A DNA stretch of 64,000 nucleotides from Bradyrhizobium sp. cir1 (GTDB lineage: Bacteria; Pseudomonadota; Alphaproteobacteria; Rhizobiales; Xanthobacteraceae). The stretch is taken from positions 276,275-340,274 of the forward strand of contig NZ_JACIHE010000002.1 of assembly GCF_014198245.1 (NCBI RefSeq), given 5' to 3'. Below are positions 52,056 to 61,564 of this stretch, piece by piece; within the stretch, counting starts at the first letter, position 1; each line of letters opens with the position of its first letter. The notes under the pieces were generated by a model, which made no database searches, was not told the DNA's origin, and saw nothing but the letters and a program-made list of their open reading frames with translations. Made by a program: the position numbers and the translations under genes.

Positions 52056-52764
52056 CCTGCTCGCAATCGATGCACTTCGCGCCGGCTACGGCGAGGCCGT
52101 GGTGCTGCCGAAGATGAGCCTGCGCCTTGCCGAAGGGCAGGTGCTGGCGCTGCTCGGGCGCAACGGCACCGGCAAGACCACGCTGATCAACTCCATCGTC
52201 GGCGTCACCCGCCGCTTCTCCGGCACCGTCGCGCTGGCCGGCACCGACGTCACCACCTTGCGGCCCGACCAGCGGGCACGCGCCGGCATCGGCTGGGTGC
52301 CGCAGGAGCGCAACATCTTCCGCTCGCTCACGGTGGAGGAGAACATGACCGCGGTGGCCCAGCCGGGTCCCTGGACGGTGGAGAAGGTCTACGAGATGTT
52401 CCCGCGTCTGAAGGAGCGGCGGAGCAATTTCGGCAACCAGCTCTCCGGCGGCGAGCAGCAGATGCTGGCGATCGGCCGCGCGCTGACCCTCAATCCGAAG
52501 GTGCTGCTGCTGGACGAGCCGACCGAGGGCCTGGCCCCGATTATCGTCGAAGAGCTGCTCAAGGCGATCGGGACCATCACCCGGGCAGGGGGCATCTGCT
52601 CCATCATCGTCGAGCAGAATGCGCAAAAGATTCTGGGGCTCGCCGACCGCGTTGTGATATTGGAGCGCGGAACGATCGTCCACGACGCCCCGAGCGCCGC
52701 GCTGAAGGCCGACCCCTCGGTCCTGGAGCGCCACCTCGGCGTCGCAGGCGCGGCCGCACACTAA
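52048..52764 (+). CDS. livF: Liv-type ABC transporter ATPase, LivF (second operon)
   Basis: This 238-residue ATPase has Walker A GRNGTGKTTLINSIV, QERNIFRSLTVEENM, signature LSGGEQQMLAIGRAL, and Walker B PKVLLLDEPTEGLAP. It overlaps livG by eight bases and closes the operon; a palindromic repeat follows nine bases after its stop. No CoA ligase is attached to this operon, unlike the first one. Confidence 0.93.
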   Translation: MSDLLAIDALRAGYGEAVVLPKMSLRLAEGQVLALLGRNGTGKTTLINSIVGVTRRFSGTVALAGTDVTTLRPDQRARAGIGWVPQERNIFRSLTVEENMTAVAQPGPWTVEKVYEMFPRLKERRSNFGNQLSGGEQQMLAIGRALTLNPKVLLLDEPTEGLAPIIVEELLKAIGTITRAGGICSIIVEQNAQKILGLADRVVILERGTIVHDAPSAALKADPSVLERHLGVAGAAAH

Positions 52765-52772
52765 TCTTTGCT

Positions 52773-52792
52773 ACTCCCCGCTTGCGGGGAGT
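52773..52792. repeat. Solo palindrome of the DUF559-element arm type
   Basis: ACTCCCCGCTTGCGGGGAGT is a perfect stem around CTTG that matches the outer end of the element arms at 40,881 and 61,565. No second arm is visible nearby, so this is a solo end or an ordinary REP-like unit after livF. Confidence 0.6.
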
Positions 52793-52835
52793 GGGAGTAC
52801 AACGAGCGCCGACTGAAATTTCGGGAGAAACAAGA

Positions 52836-53954
52836 ATGCAGCGAACCAAAGCCCCCTTCCGCGCCGACGAGGTCGGCAGCCTCCTGCGCCCCGCCAAGAT
52901 CAAGGAAGCCCGCGCAAAACTGGAGAAGGGCGAGATCTCGGCCGACGATCTGCGCAAGATCGAGGACATGGAGATCGAGAAGGTCGTGCACAAGCAGGCC
53001 TCGATCGGGATGAAGCTTGCGACCGACGGCGAGTTCCGCCGCTCCTGGTGGCATTTCGACTTCCTGGCCAAGCTCACCGGCTGCGAGCTGTTCCACCCCG
53101 ACACCGGCATCCAGTTCACGGGCGTGCAGACTCGTCACGATGCGGTCCGCGTCATCGGCAAGCTCGACTTTCCCGATAACCACCCGATGCTGGATCACTT
53201 CCGCTTCCTGAAGAAGGTCGCCGACCAGGCCCACGTCACCGCCAAGATGACGATCCCATCGCCGGCGGTGCTCCACTTCCGCGGCGGCCGCAAGTCGATC
53301 TCCAAGGACGTCTATCCCGATCTCGACGCCTTCTACGAGGACCTCGGCAAGACCTACCGCAAGGCGGTGAAGGCGTTCTACGACGCCGGCTGCCGCTACC
53401 TTCAGTTCGACGACACCGTCTGGGCCTATCTCTGCTCGCAGGACGAATTGCAGAAGGCGCGCGAGCGCGGCGACAATCCCGACGGCCTGCAGCAGATCTA
53501 TGCCCGCATCATCAACTACGCGCTGGCGGAGAAGCCCGCCGACATGGTGGTGACGACGCATGTCTGCCGCGGCAATTTCCGCTCGACCTGGATTTCTTCG
53601 GGCGGTTACGAACCCGTGGCCGAGACCCTGCTCGCCGGCACCAATTACGACGGCTACTTCCTGGAATACGACAGCGACCGCGCCGGCGGCTTCGAGCCGC
53701 TGCGTTTCCTGCCCAAGGGCAACAAGGTCGTCGTGGTCGGCGTCATCACCTCGAAGTTCGGCGAGCTCGAGAAGAAAGAGGACATCAAGCGCCGTCTGGA
53801 AGAGGCCGCCAAGTTCGCGCCGCTGGAGCAGCTCGCGCTGTCCCCGCAATGCGGCTTTGCGTCGACCGAAGAAGGCAACATCCTCTCCGAGGAGGAGCAG
53901 TGGGCCAAGCTGAGCCTCGCGGTCGAGATCGCCAAGGAAGTATGGGGGCAGTGA
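52836..53954 (+). CDS. Cobalamin-independent methionine synthase C-domain-like protein
   Basis: The 372-residue product resembles MetE C-terminal barrels (YxjG/YxjH-like): FRADEVGSLLRPAKIKEARA at the start, ATDGEFRRSWWHFDFL, YLQFDDTVWAYLC, VVTTHVCRGNFRSTW with the His-x-Cys zinc ligands, and LSPQCGFASTEEGN with the second Cys. Such proteins move a methyl group to homocysteine or a related thiol but lack the N-terminal folate domain of MetE, so the methyl donor is uncertain. ATG 52836 has GGGAGAAA upstream. Confidence 0.9.
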   Translation: MQRTKAPFRADEVGSLLRPAKIKEARAKLEKGEISADDLRKIEDMEIEKVVHKQASIGMKLATDGEFRRSWWHFDFLAKLTGCELFHPDTGIQFTGVQTRHDAVRVIGKLDFPDNHPMLDHFRFLKKVADQAHVTAKMTIPSPAVLHFRGGRKSISKDVYPDLDAFYEDLGKTYRKAVKAFYDAGCRYLQFDDTVWAYLCSQDELQKARERGDNPDGLQQIYARIINYALAEKPADMVVTTHVCRGNFRSTWISSGGYEPVAETLLAGTNYDGYFLEYDSDRAGGFEPLRFLPKGNKVVVVGVITSKFGELEKKEDIKRRLEEAAKFAPLEQLALSPQCGFASTEEGNILSEEEQWAKLSLAVEIAKEVWGQ

Positions 53955-54011
53955 TCCGGCGCAGCCGCGCCATCGCGTGAGCGAGGCATCAGGGCTGCTT
54001 GATCGGCGACA

Positions 54012-55127
54012 TCAGAGCGGGGCCGGACTTGTCCGCCCCGCTTGTTTTTTGCGCAGCACAGTGCTGCGGATCAGCCGCTGCGCCGGCGCCTCGAACCAGC
54101 GATAGGTGAGGTGCGAGGCGACGAGTGTCGGCAGCACGAAGGCCGCCCAGAACAGATGATCGCCATAGGGAATCGGCCGCTGCATGGCGGCGCAGGCGAG
54201 GGCGATGGCGAGCTGGATGGGGAAGTGCAGGAGATAGCAGGAATAGGTCATATTGCCGGCCACCTCCAGCAATGTCTCGATCCGCCGCGGCAAGGTGAGC
54301 TGGCCCGAGCAGCAGAACAACAGGATCGGCGCATAGGTCAGCAGCAGCGGTCCGGTGACCGGGACGATGTCGATGTCCGCTAGCCAGAGCGCCGCGGGCA
54401 CCGCGATGGCGGTGCACCCGGCCATCGCCTCCAACATCCGTCGATGCCGGGAAAAGGCGACGGCCTGCCGGGCCATGGCGGCGAGCCCGCCCGCATAGAA
54501 GAAAGCCAGGCTGGTCCCGACCTGGGTACCGAACGTGATCGAGGCGAGAATCACGACCAGATTGAGCAGCGGGGATTTGGTCACAAAGCGCAGCGTCAGG
54601 AAGAAGGTCGCATAGTCCAGGATCTCGACCGAGACCGACCAGATCGGTCCGTTGAAGCTTTCGCTGCGCGGCGGCAGCCAGTCGCTCGCCATGAACAGCT
54701 GCGCGACGAAGTGCGGGACATCGTTGTTCTGATAGACAAAGTAGACGCCATGCTGCGCGAAATAGATCGGCTGCAGCACGGCGACCAGCAGCAACGTCGC
54801 GATATGGAGTGGGTAGAGTCGCGACAGCCGGTACACGAAGAAGGTTCGGCCGTCGATCGTGCGATCGGCGACGGCGGTGCGATACTTCCAGAAGAAGATG
54901 AAGCCCGAGATGCACCAGAAGAACCAGACGCCGTATTCGCCGGCCTCGTAGAACGGGAACAGAGCGCTGTAGAACGGCAGCTCGCTTCTGGTGAGGTTGA
55001 CGCGGGGTCCGGTAGCGAACGCGAAGTGCTGATAGTGCCACAACAGGACGGCGACGGTTGCAAGGAAGCGCAACCCCTCCAGTCCCAGGAGCTTCTGGGG
55101 CTCCGGCAATGTCGAGCTTTTCGGCAT
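54012..55127 (-). CDS. Acyltransferase 3 family membrane protein
   Basis: This 371-residue integral membrane acyltransferase has GLEGLRFLATVAVLLWHYQH with the catalytic His in the first helix, GVWFFWCISGFIFFW, and about ten hydrophobic segments, ending in a basic tail (RLIRSTVLRKKQAGR). It probably acylates an envelope glycan. It follows the M50 protease gene on the same strand by 16 bp. The last codons lie under the terminator of the convergent MetE-like gene. Confidence 0.88.
   Translation of the reverse strand: MPKSSTLPEPQKLLGLEGLRFLATVAVLLWHYQHFAFATGPRVNLTRSELPFYSALFPFYEAGEYGVWFFWCISGFIFFWKYRTAVADRTIDGRTFFVYRLSRLYPLHIATLLLVAVLQPIYFAQHGVYFVYQNNDVPHFVAQLFMASDWLPPRSESFNGPIWSVSVEILDYATFFLTLRFVTKSPLLNLVVILASITFGTQVGTSLAFFYAGGLAAMARQAVAFSRHRRMLEAMAGCTAIAVPAALWLADIDIVPVTGPLLLTYAPILLFCCSGQLTLPRRIETLLEVAGNMTYSCYLLHFPIQLAIALACAAMQRPIPYGDHLFWAAFVLPTLVASHLTYRWFEAPAQRLIRSTVLRKKQAGRTSPAPL
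54016..54050 (+). terminator. Rho-independent terminator after the MetE-like gene
   Basis: AGCGGGG and CCCCGCT pair, with an inner CGGA/TCCG and a CTTG loop; a one-base bulge separates the two stem parts. TTGTTTTTT follows. It lies 62 bp after the stop and inside the 3' end of the convergent acyltransferase gene. Confidence 0.75.
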
Positions 55128-55143
55128 GACGATATTGCCTCGG

Positions 55144-55869
55144 CTAACCCGGCCGCGTCATTGGTCCCAGCATCTCGTGGACGTCGTAGGTCATGACCGC
55201 GAGCAGGGCTGCGAGCGCGAGATAGGCGCCGCCATATTCGAGCTTGGTCTGGAGTGGCGCGCCGTAATAGGCGACGTTCTCGGGCGCATGCGGATCGTAT
55301 CGCCAAGCGCTGACGAGCTGCGGGGCCGCAAGGATCGCCACGACGAGCAGCATCGGGCTTGGCCGGTACAGCACCAGTGCAACCAGGATCGGCACGCCGA
55401 CGAACCAGATTCGCGGACTAAGGACGGCCGTCACGCGGCCGCCGTCGAGCGGCGAGATCGGCAGCAGATTGAACAGATTGAGGAACAGTCCCGCATAGGA
55501 GATCGCGAGCAGCAGGGCGCTGTCTTCCGATCTTGCCCACAGATAGACCGCGAGCGCGGCGGCCGTTCCGACCACAGGACCCGCGATCGCCACATAGGCT
55601 TCCGTCTCGACGTCGACGGGCTTGTCCTTGAGCGCGATCCACGCACCGACGAACGGAATGAACGCCGGCGCGCCGACATCGAGGCCGCGCTGCCGCGCGG
55701 CGACGTAGTGACCCATTTCGTGTGCGAGCAGCAGCGCGATGAAGCCCGCCGCGTAGCGCCAGCCCCAGATCGTCGCGTAGACCGCGAGCGACAAAAGCAT
55801 GGTCCCGCCGCTGGTGGCGAGCTTTCCCCATTTCAGCCCGGAGAACAGCAGCAGAAAAAGAGTCTTCAT
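55144..55869 (-). CDS. Site-2 protease family (M50) membrane metalloprotease
   Basis: The 241-residue product has the zinc motif LLAHEMGHYVAARQRG (HExxH) near residue 70 within a membrane segment, and LLPISPLDGGRVTAVL near residue 150 with the third ligand Asp. It has about six hydrophobic segments and no PDZ domain. These proteases cut membrane-embedded substrates. Its start overlaps the stop of the DUF2167 gene (ATGA), so the two are co-translated. Confidence 0.9.
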   Translation of the reverse strand: MKTLFLLLFSGLKWGKLATSGGTMLLSLAVYATIWGWRYAAGFIALLLAHEMGHYVAARQRGLDVGAPAFIPFVGAWIALKDKPVDVETEAYVAIAGPVVGTAAALAVYLWARSEDSALLLAISYAGLFLNLFNLLPISPLDGGRVTAVLSPRIWFVGVPILVALVLYRPSPMLLVVAILAAPQLVSAWRYDPHAPENVAYYGAPLQTKLEYGGAYLALAALLAVMTYDVHEMLGPMTRPG

Positions 55870-56795
55870 GCCGTGCCGCCGGCGGAATCGCCGCGCGGCT
55901 TGCGGCGGAAGAATTTCGCCACGCCGGCGCCGGCGACCGCCAGACCGAAGATGATGGCCTTGGCGAACTTGAGCACAAAGGCAAGCAGCACCGCAAACAG
56001 GCCGAGCTTCTTGGCGGCGACGCCGCCGACCAGCGCGAGCAGACCATATTCTGCGATACGGTCGGTCGAGGCGCTGAAGTCCTCGTAGCGCTTGCCGGAT
56101 TGATACGAGAGGTTGGCGAGCAGTTCGTGAGCCGCTCCCTTGTCCGTTGCGATCCGGCTCGAGTCCGACAGCAGGTTCAGGCTGAAATAGCCTTCGCGCC
56201 CCAAAGCGTATGTGTTGTAATTAACGTCCTTTTCGACGTTGTCCGGCGCGCCCTTGTCCTTGCCGAGGACCGACCACACCAGACGGTGCGACACGGCATC
56301 GTATTGCGGCGGCTCGATCCAGCCGATCACTTCCATCTCGGGAAATCCGCGGGCGAGGCGGTCCTTGTTGGACTCCTCGACGCCTTCCTTCAGGTTCTTC
56401 AGGAGGTCGTCCGCATTCCAGTCCTTGGCGGCATCATCCTTGATGTAGCCTTCCTTGATGTAGTTGATCACGACCAGCCACCGGTCGTTCTGCCGGGTGC
56501 CGAGCACGAGACCGACGAATGTCGCCTCGTGCACGACATTGCCGAGAGCGCGCATGACCCGCGCCCCCTCGGCTTTCGGCACGAAGAAGTCGCCGGTCGG
56601 GATTTTCAGCTTTGCCTGGTCGATCAGCGGGATGTCGGCGGGACCGGCGGTGCCGGCATTGCCGGCTGCCTGCCACGCGGCGGCGAGTTCCGCCTTGCGC
56701 GCCGCCTCGCTAGATGCTGCACCTTGCGAGAAACCAGGGTGTGATCCGAATATGACAGAGAGGACGATGCCGATAGCGGCAACGAATTTTCCCAC
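55866..56795 (-). CDS. DUF2167 membrane-anchored protein
   Basis: The product (309 residues from GTG 56795) has a signal peptide-like start (about 1-25), a large periplasmic domain with PTGDFFVPKAEGARVMRALG and WSVLGKDKG, and a C-terminal membrane segment (LGLFAVLLAFVLKFAKAIIF) before a basic tail. This is the plan of the DUF2167 family, of unknown function. GTG 56795 has GGGGG five bases away; TTG 56810 is the alternative. Coupling to the M50 protease suggests a joint envelope role. Confidence 0.85.
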   Translation of the reverse strand: MGKFVAAIGIVLSVIFGSHPGFSQGAASSEAARKAELAAAWQAAGNAGTAGPADIPLIDQAKLKIPTGDFFVPKAEGARVMRALGNVVHEATFVGLVLGTRQNDRWLVVINYIKEGYIKDDAAKDWNADDLLKNLKEGVEESNKDRLARGFPEMEVIGWIEPPQYDAVSHRLVWSVLGKDKGAPDNVEKDVNYNTYALGREGYFSLNLLSDSSRIATDKGAAHELLANLSYQSGKRYEDFSASTDRIAEYGLLALVGGVAAKKLGLFAVLLAFVLKFAKAIIFGLAVAGAGVAKFFRRKPRGDSAGGTA

Positions 56796-57047
56796 GGGTT
56801 CCCCCAGCAATCAGTCCACCGACGGTCGGTGTTGCCGGCACTGTAGGATAACGATAGGCAGCAGGACAGGACAGCCGCAGGTTGCGTTCGACTATCTCGC
56901 TGGCTGTTGCAATTTTGGCGCGCTGCCGCGGGATGTCGTCACCCTCGCTAATTAGAACCGCAATCGTAACCGGATGGGCGTAGCTGCTTATTCCCGGGGG
57001 CGCTCATCGGGGCCATGGCACTCCGGCGGGCCGGTGCAAGCTCGCCC

Positions 57048-58766
57048 TCACTTCTCCGCCAGATAGACCTCGCCCAGCAGCGACGAATTCGACCACGGAA
57101 CCTGCTTGTTCTTCGTGCTCGAGACCACCTCGGCCCGCACCCGCGTGAGCATCTGCTGCACCTCCAGCCCGGGCGTGCCGATATGGCGGGACAGTGCGGC
57201 GGAGAACGGCGAGTTGGCGCCTTCGCCGTCGAGCGCGACCTGGCCCGGTGCGGTGGCGAAAGCGATCAGGGTGCCGGCACCCAGCGTTGCGCCGGCGCCG
57301 AGGCTCGTCGGCGCGGCGAGACCCGAGGCACCCTCGATGCCCCGATTGGTGCCGGCGCTCGCGACCTGCTGCGCCATCGGATTGTTGCGGCAGGCATCGA
57401 AGATCAAGATGTTGGTGCGGACCTGGTCGTCGAGGCCGGCCATGATCGTGTCCATGTCGATCATCGCCTCCGTCATGCCCGTGCCCGGCTTGAGCTCGAC
57501 GTCGACGGGAATGAGATAGTTGCGGCCGTCGACCTGCACGCCATGGCCGGCATAGTAGACCAATGCGACCTGCGCCCGCGCGGCCGCGCGCAGAAAGTCG
57601 CGCGTCATCTTCTGCATTGCGGCGCGGTCGAGGTCGATGCCCTCCGATAAGGTGAAGCCGATATCGCGCAGGCTTTTCGCGACCGCGCGCGCATCGTTGG
57701 GCGGATTGGGCAGCGCCTTCACATGCGCATAGGCGCCGTTGCCGATGATCAGCGCCATGCGTGTGCCGCGAACGGCTGGAGCGGGCGAGGGAAGAGGTGC
57801 CGCGCCGGTCTGCTGCTGGGCAGGGGATGCCGCCGGCTGCGTCGCGGGGGAAGGCGCATCGCGCGGTATCGGCGCGGCTGCATCCGTCACCAGCGACAGC
57901 CGCACCTTTGCCGTTGCCTGGTTGGCCTTGCTGCCGGCATCGGACGCCACGATCGCCAGCGTCGCCTTGTAGTCGTCGCGCGCGCGGGCATAGTCGCCCT
58001 TGGCCTCATAGGCCAGCGCGCGGTGGGTGTAGCCCGAGATCAGCACGCTGTTGGGCGGCGTCATGATGTTGACCGGGGGCTTGTCCTTGGCAAGCCGGAT
58101 CGCCTCGCTGCCGTCGGCGATGGCGCGATCGAAATCGCCCTTGGCGCGCCAGATCGAGGTGCGGTTGATCAGCGGCTGCGGCAGCGACGGGTCGAGCCGG
58201 ATCGCCTGGTTGATGTCGGCGAGTGCGCCGTCGAGATCGCCGAGCGCTTCCTTCGCGATGCCGCGGTTCTGGAACGAGAACGCCGATTTCGGATCTGATT
58301 TGATGGACATGTCGTAGTCGGCGACCGCCTTGGCGTAGTCGTGCTTGCCGCGCCAGGCATTGCCGCGATTGTGGAAGATGATGCCGCTGGGCGGGCCGAG
58401 CTTCAGCGCATCGTCGAAATCGGCGATCGCGATGTCGTAGTCGCCCTTGTCGTAATAGGCCGATCCACGCAAGTTGTAGACCGCCTGGCTCGGCTGCAGC
58501 CGGATCGCCTCCGTGGCATCAGCGATGACCTTGGTGTAGTCGCCCTTCTTGTTCCAGCCGACGGCGCGCCAGAAATAGACGGTCGCGAGCTGCTCGCCCT
58601 TGAAGACCTTCAGCGCAATGATCTTGGTGCAGGCGTCGACCATTCGGTCCGCCGGGGTGGTCTCGGTGGTGCAGAGCGGCCCGAGCTGGTTGCGCGCCTG
58701 CGCCAGGGCGGACGCCGGCCACAGCGCGGCGGTGAGCAGGCAGAGCGCGACAAGCAGGCGGCGCAT
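57048..58766 (-). CDS. Periplasmic TPR-caspase (peptidase C14) protein
   Basis: The 572-residue product has a Sec signal (MRRLLVALCLLTAALWPASA), about six TPR-like repeats at about 55-270 (such as YDKGDYDIAIADFDDALKLG), an Ala/Pro linker at about 300-330, and a C-terminal caspase-like domain (about 335-570). The catalytic His is in VALVYYAGHGVQ and the Cys in ILIFDACRNNPM. Bacterial C14 peptidases with TPRs are usually secreted or enveloped and cleave after basic residues. The substrate is unknown. Confidence 0.88.
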   Translation of the reverse strand: MRRLLVALCLLTAALWPASALAQARNQLGPLCTTETTPADRMVDACTKIIALKVFKGEQLATVYFWRAVGWNKKGDYTKVIADATEAIRLQPSQAVYNLRGSAYYDKGDYDIAIADFDDALKLGPPSGIIFHNRGNAWRGKHDYAKAVADYDMSIKSDPKSAFSFQNRGIAKEALGDLDGALADINQAIRLDPSLPQPLINRTSIWRAKGDFDRAIADGSEAIRLAKDKPPVNIMTPPNSVLISGYTHRALAYEAKGDYARARDDYKATLAIVASDAGSKANQATAKVRLSLVTDAAAPIPRDAPSPATQPAASPAQQQTGAAPLPSPAPAVRGTRMALIIGNGAYAHVKALPNPPNDARAVAKSLRDIGFTLSEGIDLDRAAMQKMTRDFLRAAARAQVALVYYAGHGVQVDGRNYLIPVDVELKPGTGMTEAMIDMDTIMAGLDDQVRTNILIFDACRNNPMAQQVASAGTNRGIEGASGLAAPTSLGAGATLGAGTLIAFATAPGQVALDGEGANSPFSAALSRHIGTPGLEVQQMLTRVRAEVVSSTKNKQVPWSNSSLLGEVYLAEK

Positions 58767-58940
58767 GGCGGTCGTCCCATCGGAGGAGAGGCGCTTGTTT
58801 GTTGCCCGGCCGCGCCACGGGGTTCACCGGTCCCCGCCAGTGCGAACGCAGCGGTGGACGGGATCTGGCCCCTATTTCCCTGGTGGGCAGAATTTGCTAA
58901 GAGGCAGTCCCCAATTGCGTTGCCCACTCCCGTCCCACCA

Positions 58941-60296
58941 ATGAAAAACGACGAAATCCTGAGCCAAATCACCGAGTTCTGCCGCAAGGCGGGCATGGCG
59001 GAATCGACCTTCGGCCGGCGTGCGGTGAACGATGGGAAGCTCGTGCAGCGCCTGCGCGAGGGCAAGCGCATCACCATCGACACGCTGGAGCGGATTCAGG
59101 CCTATATCGCTGCATCAACGACGGGCGGCCTGCCTCCGCCGCGCGGGCTTCAGGTACCCCCGGAAAAGCGCGATCCCCGCGGCAATTTCCGTTTCTTCGA
59201 GAACCGGCAGAAATACCTGCTGTTCGTCCACACCTGCAGCGAGAAGCGGGTGATCGCGGACCGGGTCGCGCTGGAGCTTTCCGCCATCCATCCGCGCCCG
59301 CCGGCGCTGCGCATTTTCGATGCGGGCGTCGGCGACGGAACGGTGCTGGCGCGGGTGCTGCGCGCGACGCACCAGCGCTACCCCCACATGCCGTTCTACG
59401 TGGCCGGCAAGGAGCTCAGCCTCGAGGACCTGCGGCTGACGCTGGAGAGGGTGCCGGACCGCATTTTCGAACATCCGGCGTCGGTTTTTGTCTTCACCAA
59501 CATGTTCTATTCGGAGGCGCCCTGGCTTACGCCGGCATCGCCCGCGGCGGCAGCGGCCACCGTCTGGCACGAAGTCCCGCTCCGGGGATCTTCATCGGGC
59601 GAGTTCGAGCAGCAGATCGCCGAGCTCCGGCCGTTCCTGGAGCAGAACTGGCGCGCCGCGATCAGCCCGCGCACGGCCATGCCGCTCTATGAGCGGCCGG
59701 TCGTCCTCGTGCTCTATCGCGAGGACCACAGGTTCCTGCTGGATTCGACCATTCCGCGGCCGGGCCAGACCGAGGCCAATTTCGACCTCGTTATTGCATC
59801 CCAGCCATACCGCGCGCTGTCCTCGGTCAATTTCCGGGCAAAACGTATCATTGCGCCCCTGGCGCGGGCCTTGCGGCCGGGGGGGCGGCTGATCGGAATC
59901 CACTCCCATGGTCACGATCCCGGCATGGAAATGATCCAGGCGATCTGGCCCGGAGAAAATCCTTTCTCGGTGAGCCGTCATGAGCTATTGCGCGCCGTGA
60001 AGTACGAGCTTGGGTCGTTGGGCCGCGACTTAAATTTTAATGCTTATGCTGATAACCGCTCGATCTTCAGGTATGATATGGAAGCTCTGCCCAACGAGGT
60101 TACGGGCAATATCGGAACCTCGACGGCCTTTGCAGCGTGGAATGCGGCGGTGTATGTCGCTCAGATCGAGGACGACCGATTGACAGAAACGACTCAAAAC
60201 GGCCGCACTCTGGATGCCGCCAGGGACGTGCTGAGAAAGTACAACGGCCTCTGGTTTCTTGACGAATCCTACGTCATCTCGCGCCGGCGTGATTGA
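58941..60296 (+). CDS. HTH-like N-domain fused to a methyltransferase-like domain
   Basis: The 451-residue product (from ATG 58941) starts with a small helical domain (ITEFCRKAGMAESTFGRRAV, then GKLVQRLREGKRITIDTLER), a type seen as stand-alone DNA-binding-like proteins in rhizobia. A domain from about residue 100 follows, with RIFDAGVGDGTVLARVLRA (SAM motif I) and RALRPGGRLIGIHSHGHDPG near residue 310. Its neighbours are metK 63 bp downstream and ahcY after it, so a SAM-related role is attractive. No specific family name is recognised, and the substrate is unknown. Confidence 0.7.
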   Translation: MKNDEILSQITEFCRKAGMAESTFGRRAVNDGKLVQRLREGKRITIDTLERIQAYIAASTTGGLPPPRGLQVPPEKRDPRGNFRFFENRQKYLLFVHTCSEKRVIADRVALELSAIHPRPPALRIFDAGVGDGTVLARVLRATHQRYPHMPFYVAGKELSLEDLRLTLERVPDRIFEHPASVFVFTNMFYSEAPWLTPASPAAAAATVWHEVPLRGSSSGEFEQQIAELRPFLEQNWRAAISPRTAMPLYERPVVLVLYREDHRFLLDSTIPRPGQTEANFDLVIASQPYRALSSVNFRAKRIIAPLARALRPGGRLIGIHSHGHDPGMEMIQAIWPGENPFSVSRHELLRAVKYELGSLGRDLNFNAYADNRSIFRYDMEALPNEVTGNIGTSTAFAAWNAAVYVAQIEDDRLTETTQNGRTLDAARDVLRKYNGLWFLDESYVISRRRD

Positions 60297-60359
60297 CACA
60301 ATCCAACGGTAAACATCGCAAACGAACCGCCGTCGAGTGGCGGAACAAGGGGTTACTTG

Positions 60360-61556
60360 ATGCGCGCGTCCTATCTCTTCACCAGCGAGTCCGTGTCCGA
60401 GGGCCATCCCGACAAGGTCTGCGACCGGATCTCCGATGAAATCGTCGATCTGTTCTACCGCGAGGGGCCGAAGGCCGGTATCGATCCCTGGGCCATCCGC
60501 GCCGCCTGCGAGACGCTCGCGACCACCAACAAGGTCGTGATCGCGGGCGAGACCCGCGGCCCGAAGTCCGTCACCAACGAGCATATCGAGAGCGTCGTGC
60601 GCGGCGCGATCAAGGACATCGGCTACGAGCAGGAAGGCTTCCACTGGAAGACCTGCGACATCGAGATCCTGCTGCATCCGCAGTCGGCCGACATCGCCCA
60701 GGGCGTCGACGCGCTGCAGCCGGGCGAGGTCAAGGAAGAGGGCGCGGGCGACCAGGGCATCATGTTCGGCTACGCCACCAACGAGACCCCGGACCTGATG
60801 CCGGCGCCGATCTTCTACGCCCACAAGATCCTCCGCCTCATCTCCGAAGCCCGTCACTCCGGCAAGGAGAAGGTGCTCGGTCCGGACTCCAAGAGCCAGG
60901 TCACCGTGCAGTACGAGAACGGCAAGCCGGTCGGCGTGCGCGAGATCGTGGTCTCGCACCAGCACCTGGTTCCGGACCTCACCTCGAACCAGGTCCGCGA
61001 GATCGTCGAGCCCTATGTGCGCGAGGCGCTGCCGAAGGACTGGATCACGCCGAAGACCATCTGGCACATCAACCCGACCGGCAAGTTCTACATCGGCGGT
61101 CCCGACGGCGACTCCGGCCTGACCGGCCGCAAGATCATCGTGGACACCTATGGCGGCGCGGCCCCGCACGGCGGCGGCGCGTTCTCCGGCAAGGATCCGA
61201 CCAAGGTCGACCGTTCGGCTGCCTATGCCGCGCGCTACGTCGCCAAGAACATTGTCGCAGCCGGTCTTGCCGACCGCTGCACGCTGCAGCTCGCCTACGC
61301 CATCGGCGTGGCGCGCCCGCTGTCGATCTACATCGACACCCACGGCACCGGTAAGGTGTCGGAGGACCAGCTCGAGAAGGCCGCCGCCAAGGCGATGGAC
61401 CTCACCCCGCGTGGCATCCGCAGCCATCTCGACCTCAACCGCCCGATCTACGCGCGCACCTCGGCTTACGGCCATTTCGGTCGCACGCCCGACAACGAGG
61501 GCGGCTTCTCCTGGGAGAAGACCGATCTCGTCGAGCAGCTGAAGCGCGCGCTTTAG
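60360..61556 (+). CDS. metK: S-adenosylmethionine synthetase
   Basis: The 398-residue product makes SAM from methionine and ATP. Diagnostic segments are [20 protein letters not shown] at the start, [19 protein letters not shown] and [20 protein letters not shown] with the P-loop-like glycine stretch, and the conserved Lys in [13 protein letters not shown]. Homotetrameric enzyme of the cytoplasm. ATG 60360 is one codon after a TTG. A small hairpin (CCGCC/GGCGG) lies in the 63-bp leader, but I recognise no SAM riboswitch class there. Confidence 0.97.
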   Translation: MRASYLFTSESVSEGHPDKVCDRISDEIVDLFYREGPKAGIDPWAIRAACETLATTNKVVIAGETRGPKSVTNEHIESVVRGAIKDIGYEQEGFHWKTCDIEILLHPQSADIAQGVDALQPGEVKEEGAGDQGIMFGYATNETPDLMPAPIFYAHKILRLISEARHSGKEKVLGPDSKSQVTVQYENGKPVGVREIVVSHQHLVPDLTSNQVREIVEPYVREALPKDWITPKTIWHINPTGKFYIGGPDGDSGLTGRKIIVDTYGGAAPHGGGAFSGKDPTKVDRSAAYAARYVAKNIVAAGLADRCTLQLAYAIGVARPLSIYIDTHGTGKVSEDQLEKAAAKAMDLTPRGIRSHLDLNRPIYARTSAYGHFGRTPDNEGGFSWEKTDLVEQLKRAL

Positions 61557-61564
61557 TGCTCTTA

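Noticed and set aside
60297..60359. SAM riboswitch before metK
   Set aside because: The 63-bp leader has one small hairpin and none of the SAM-II, SAM/SAH or SAM-I conserved motifs that I know.
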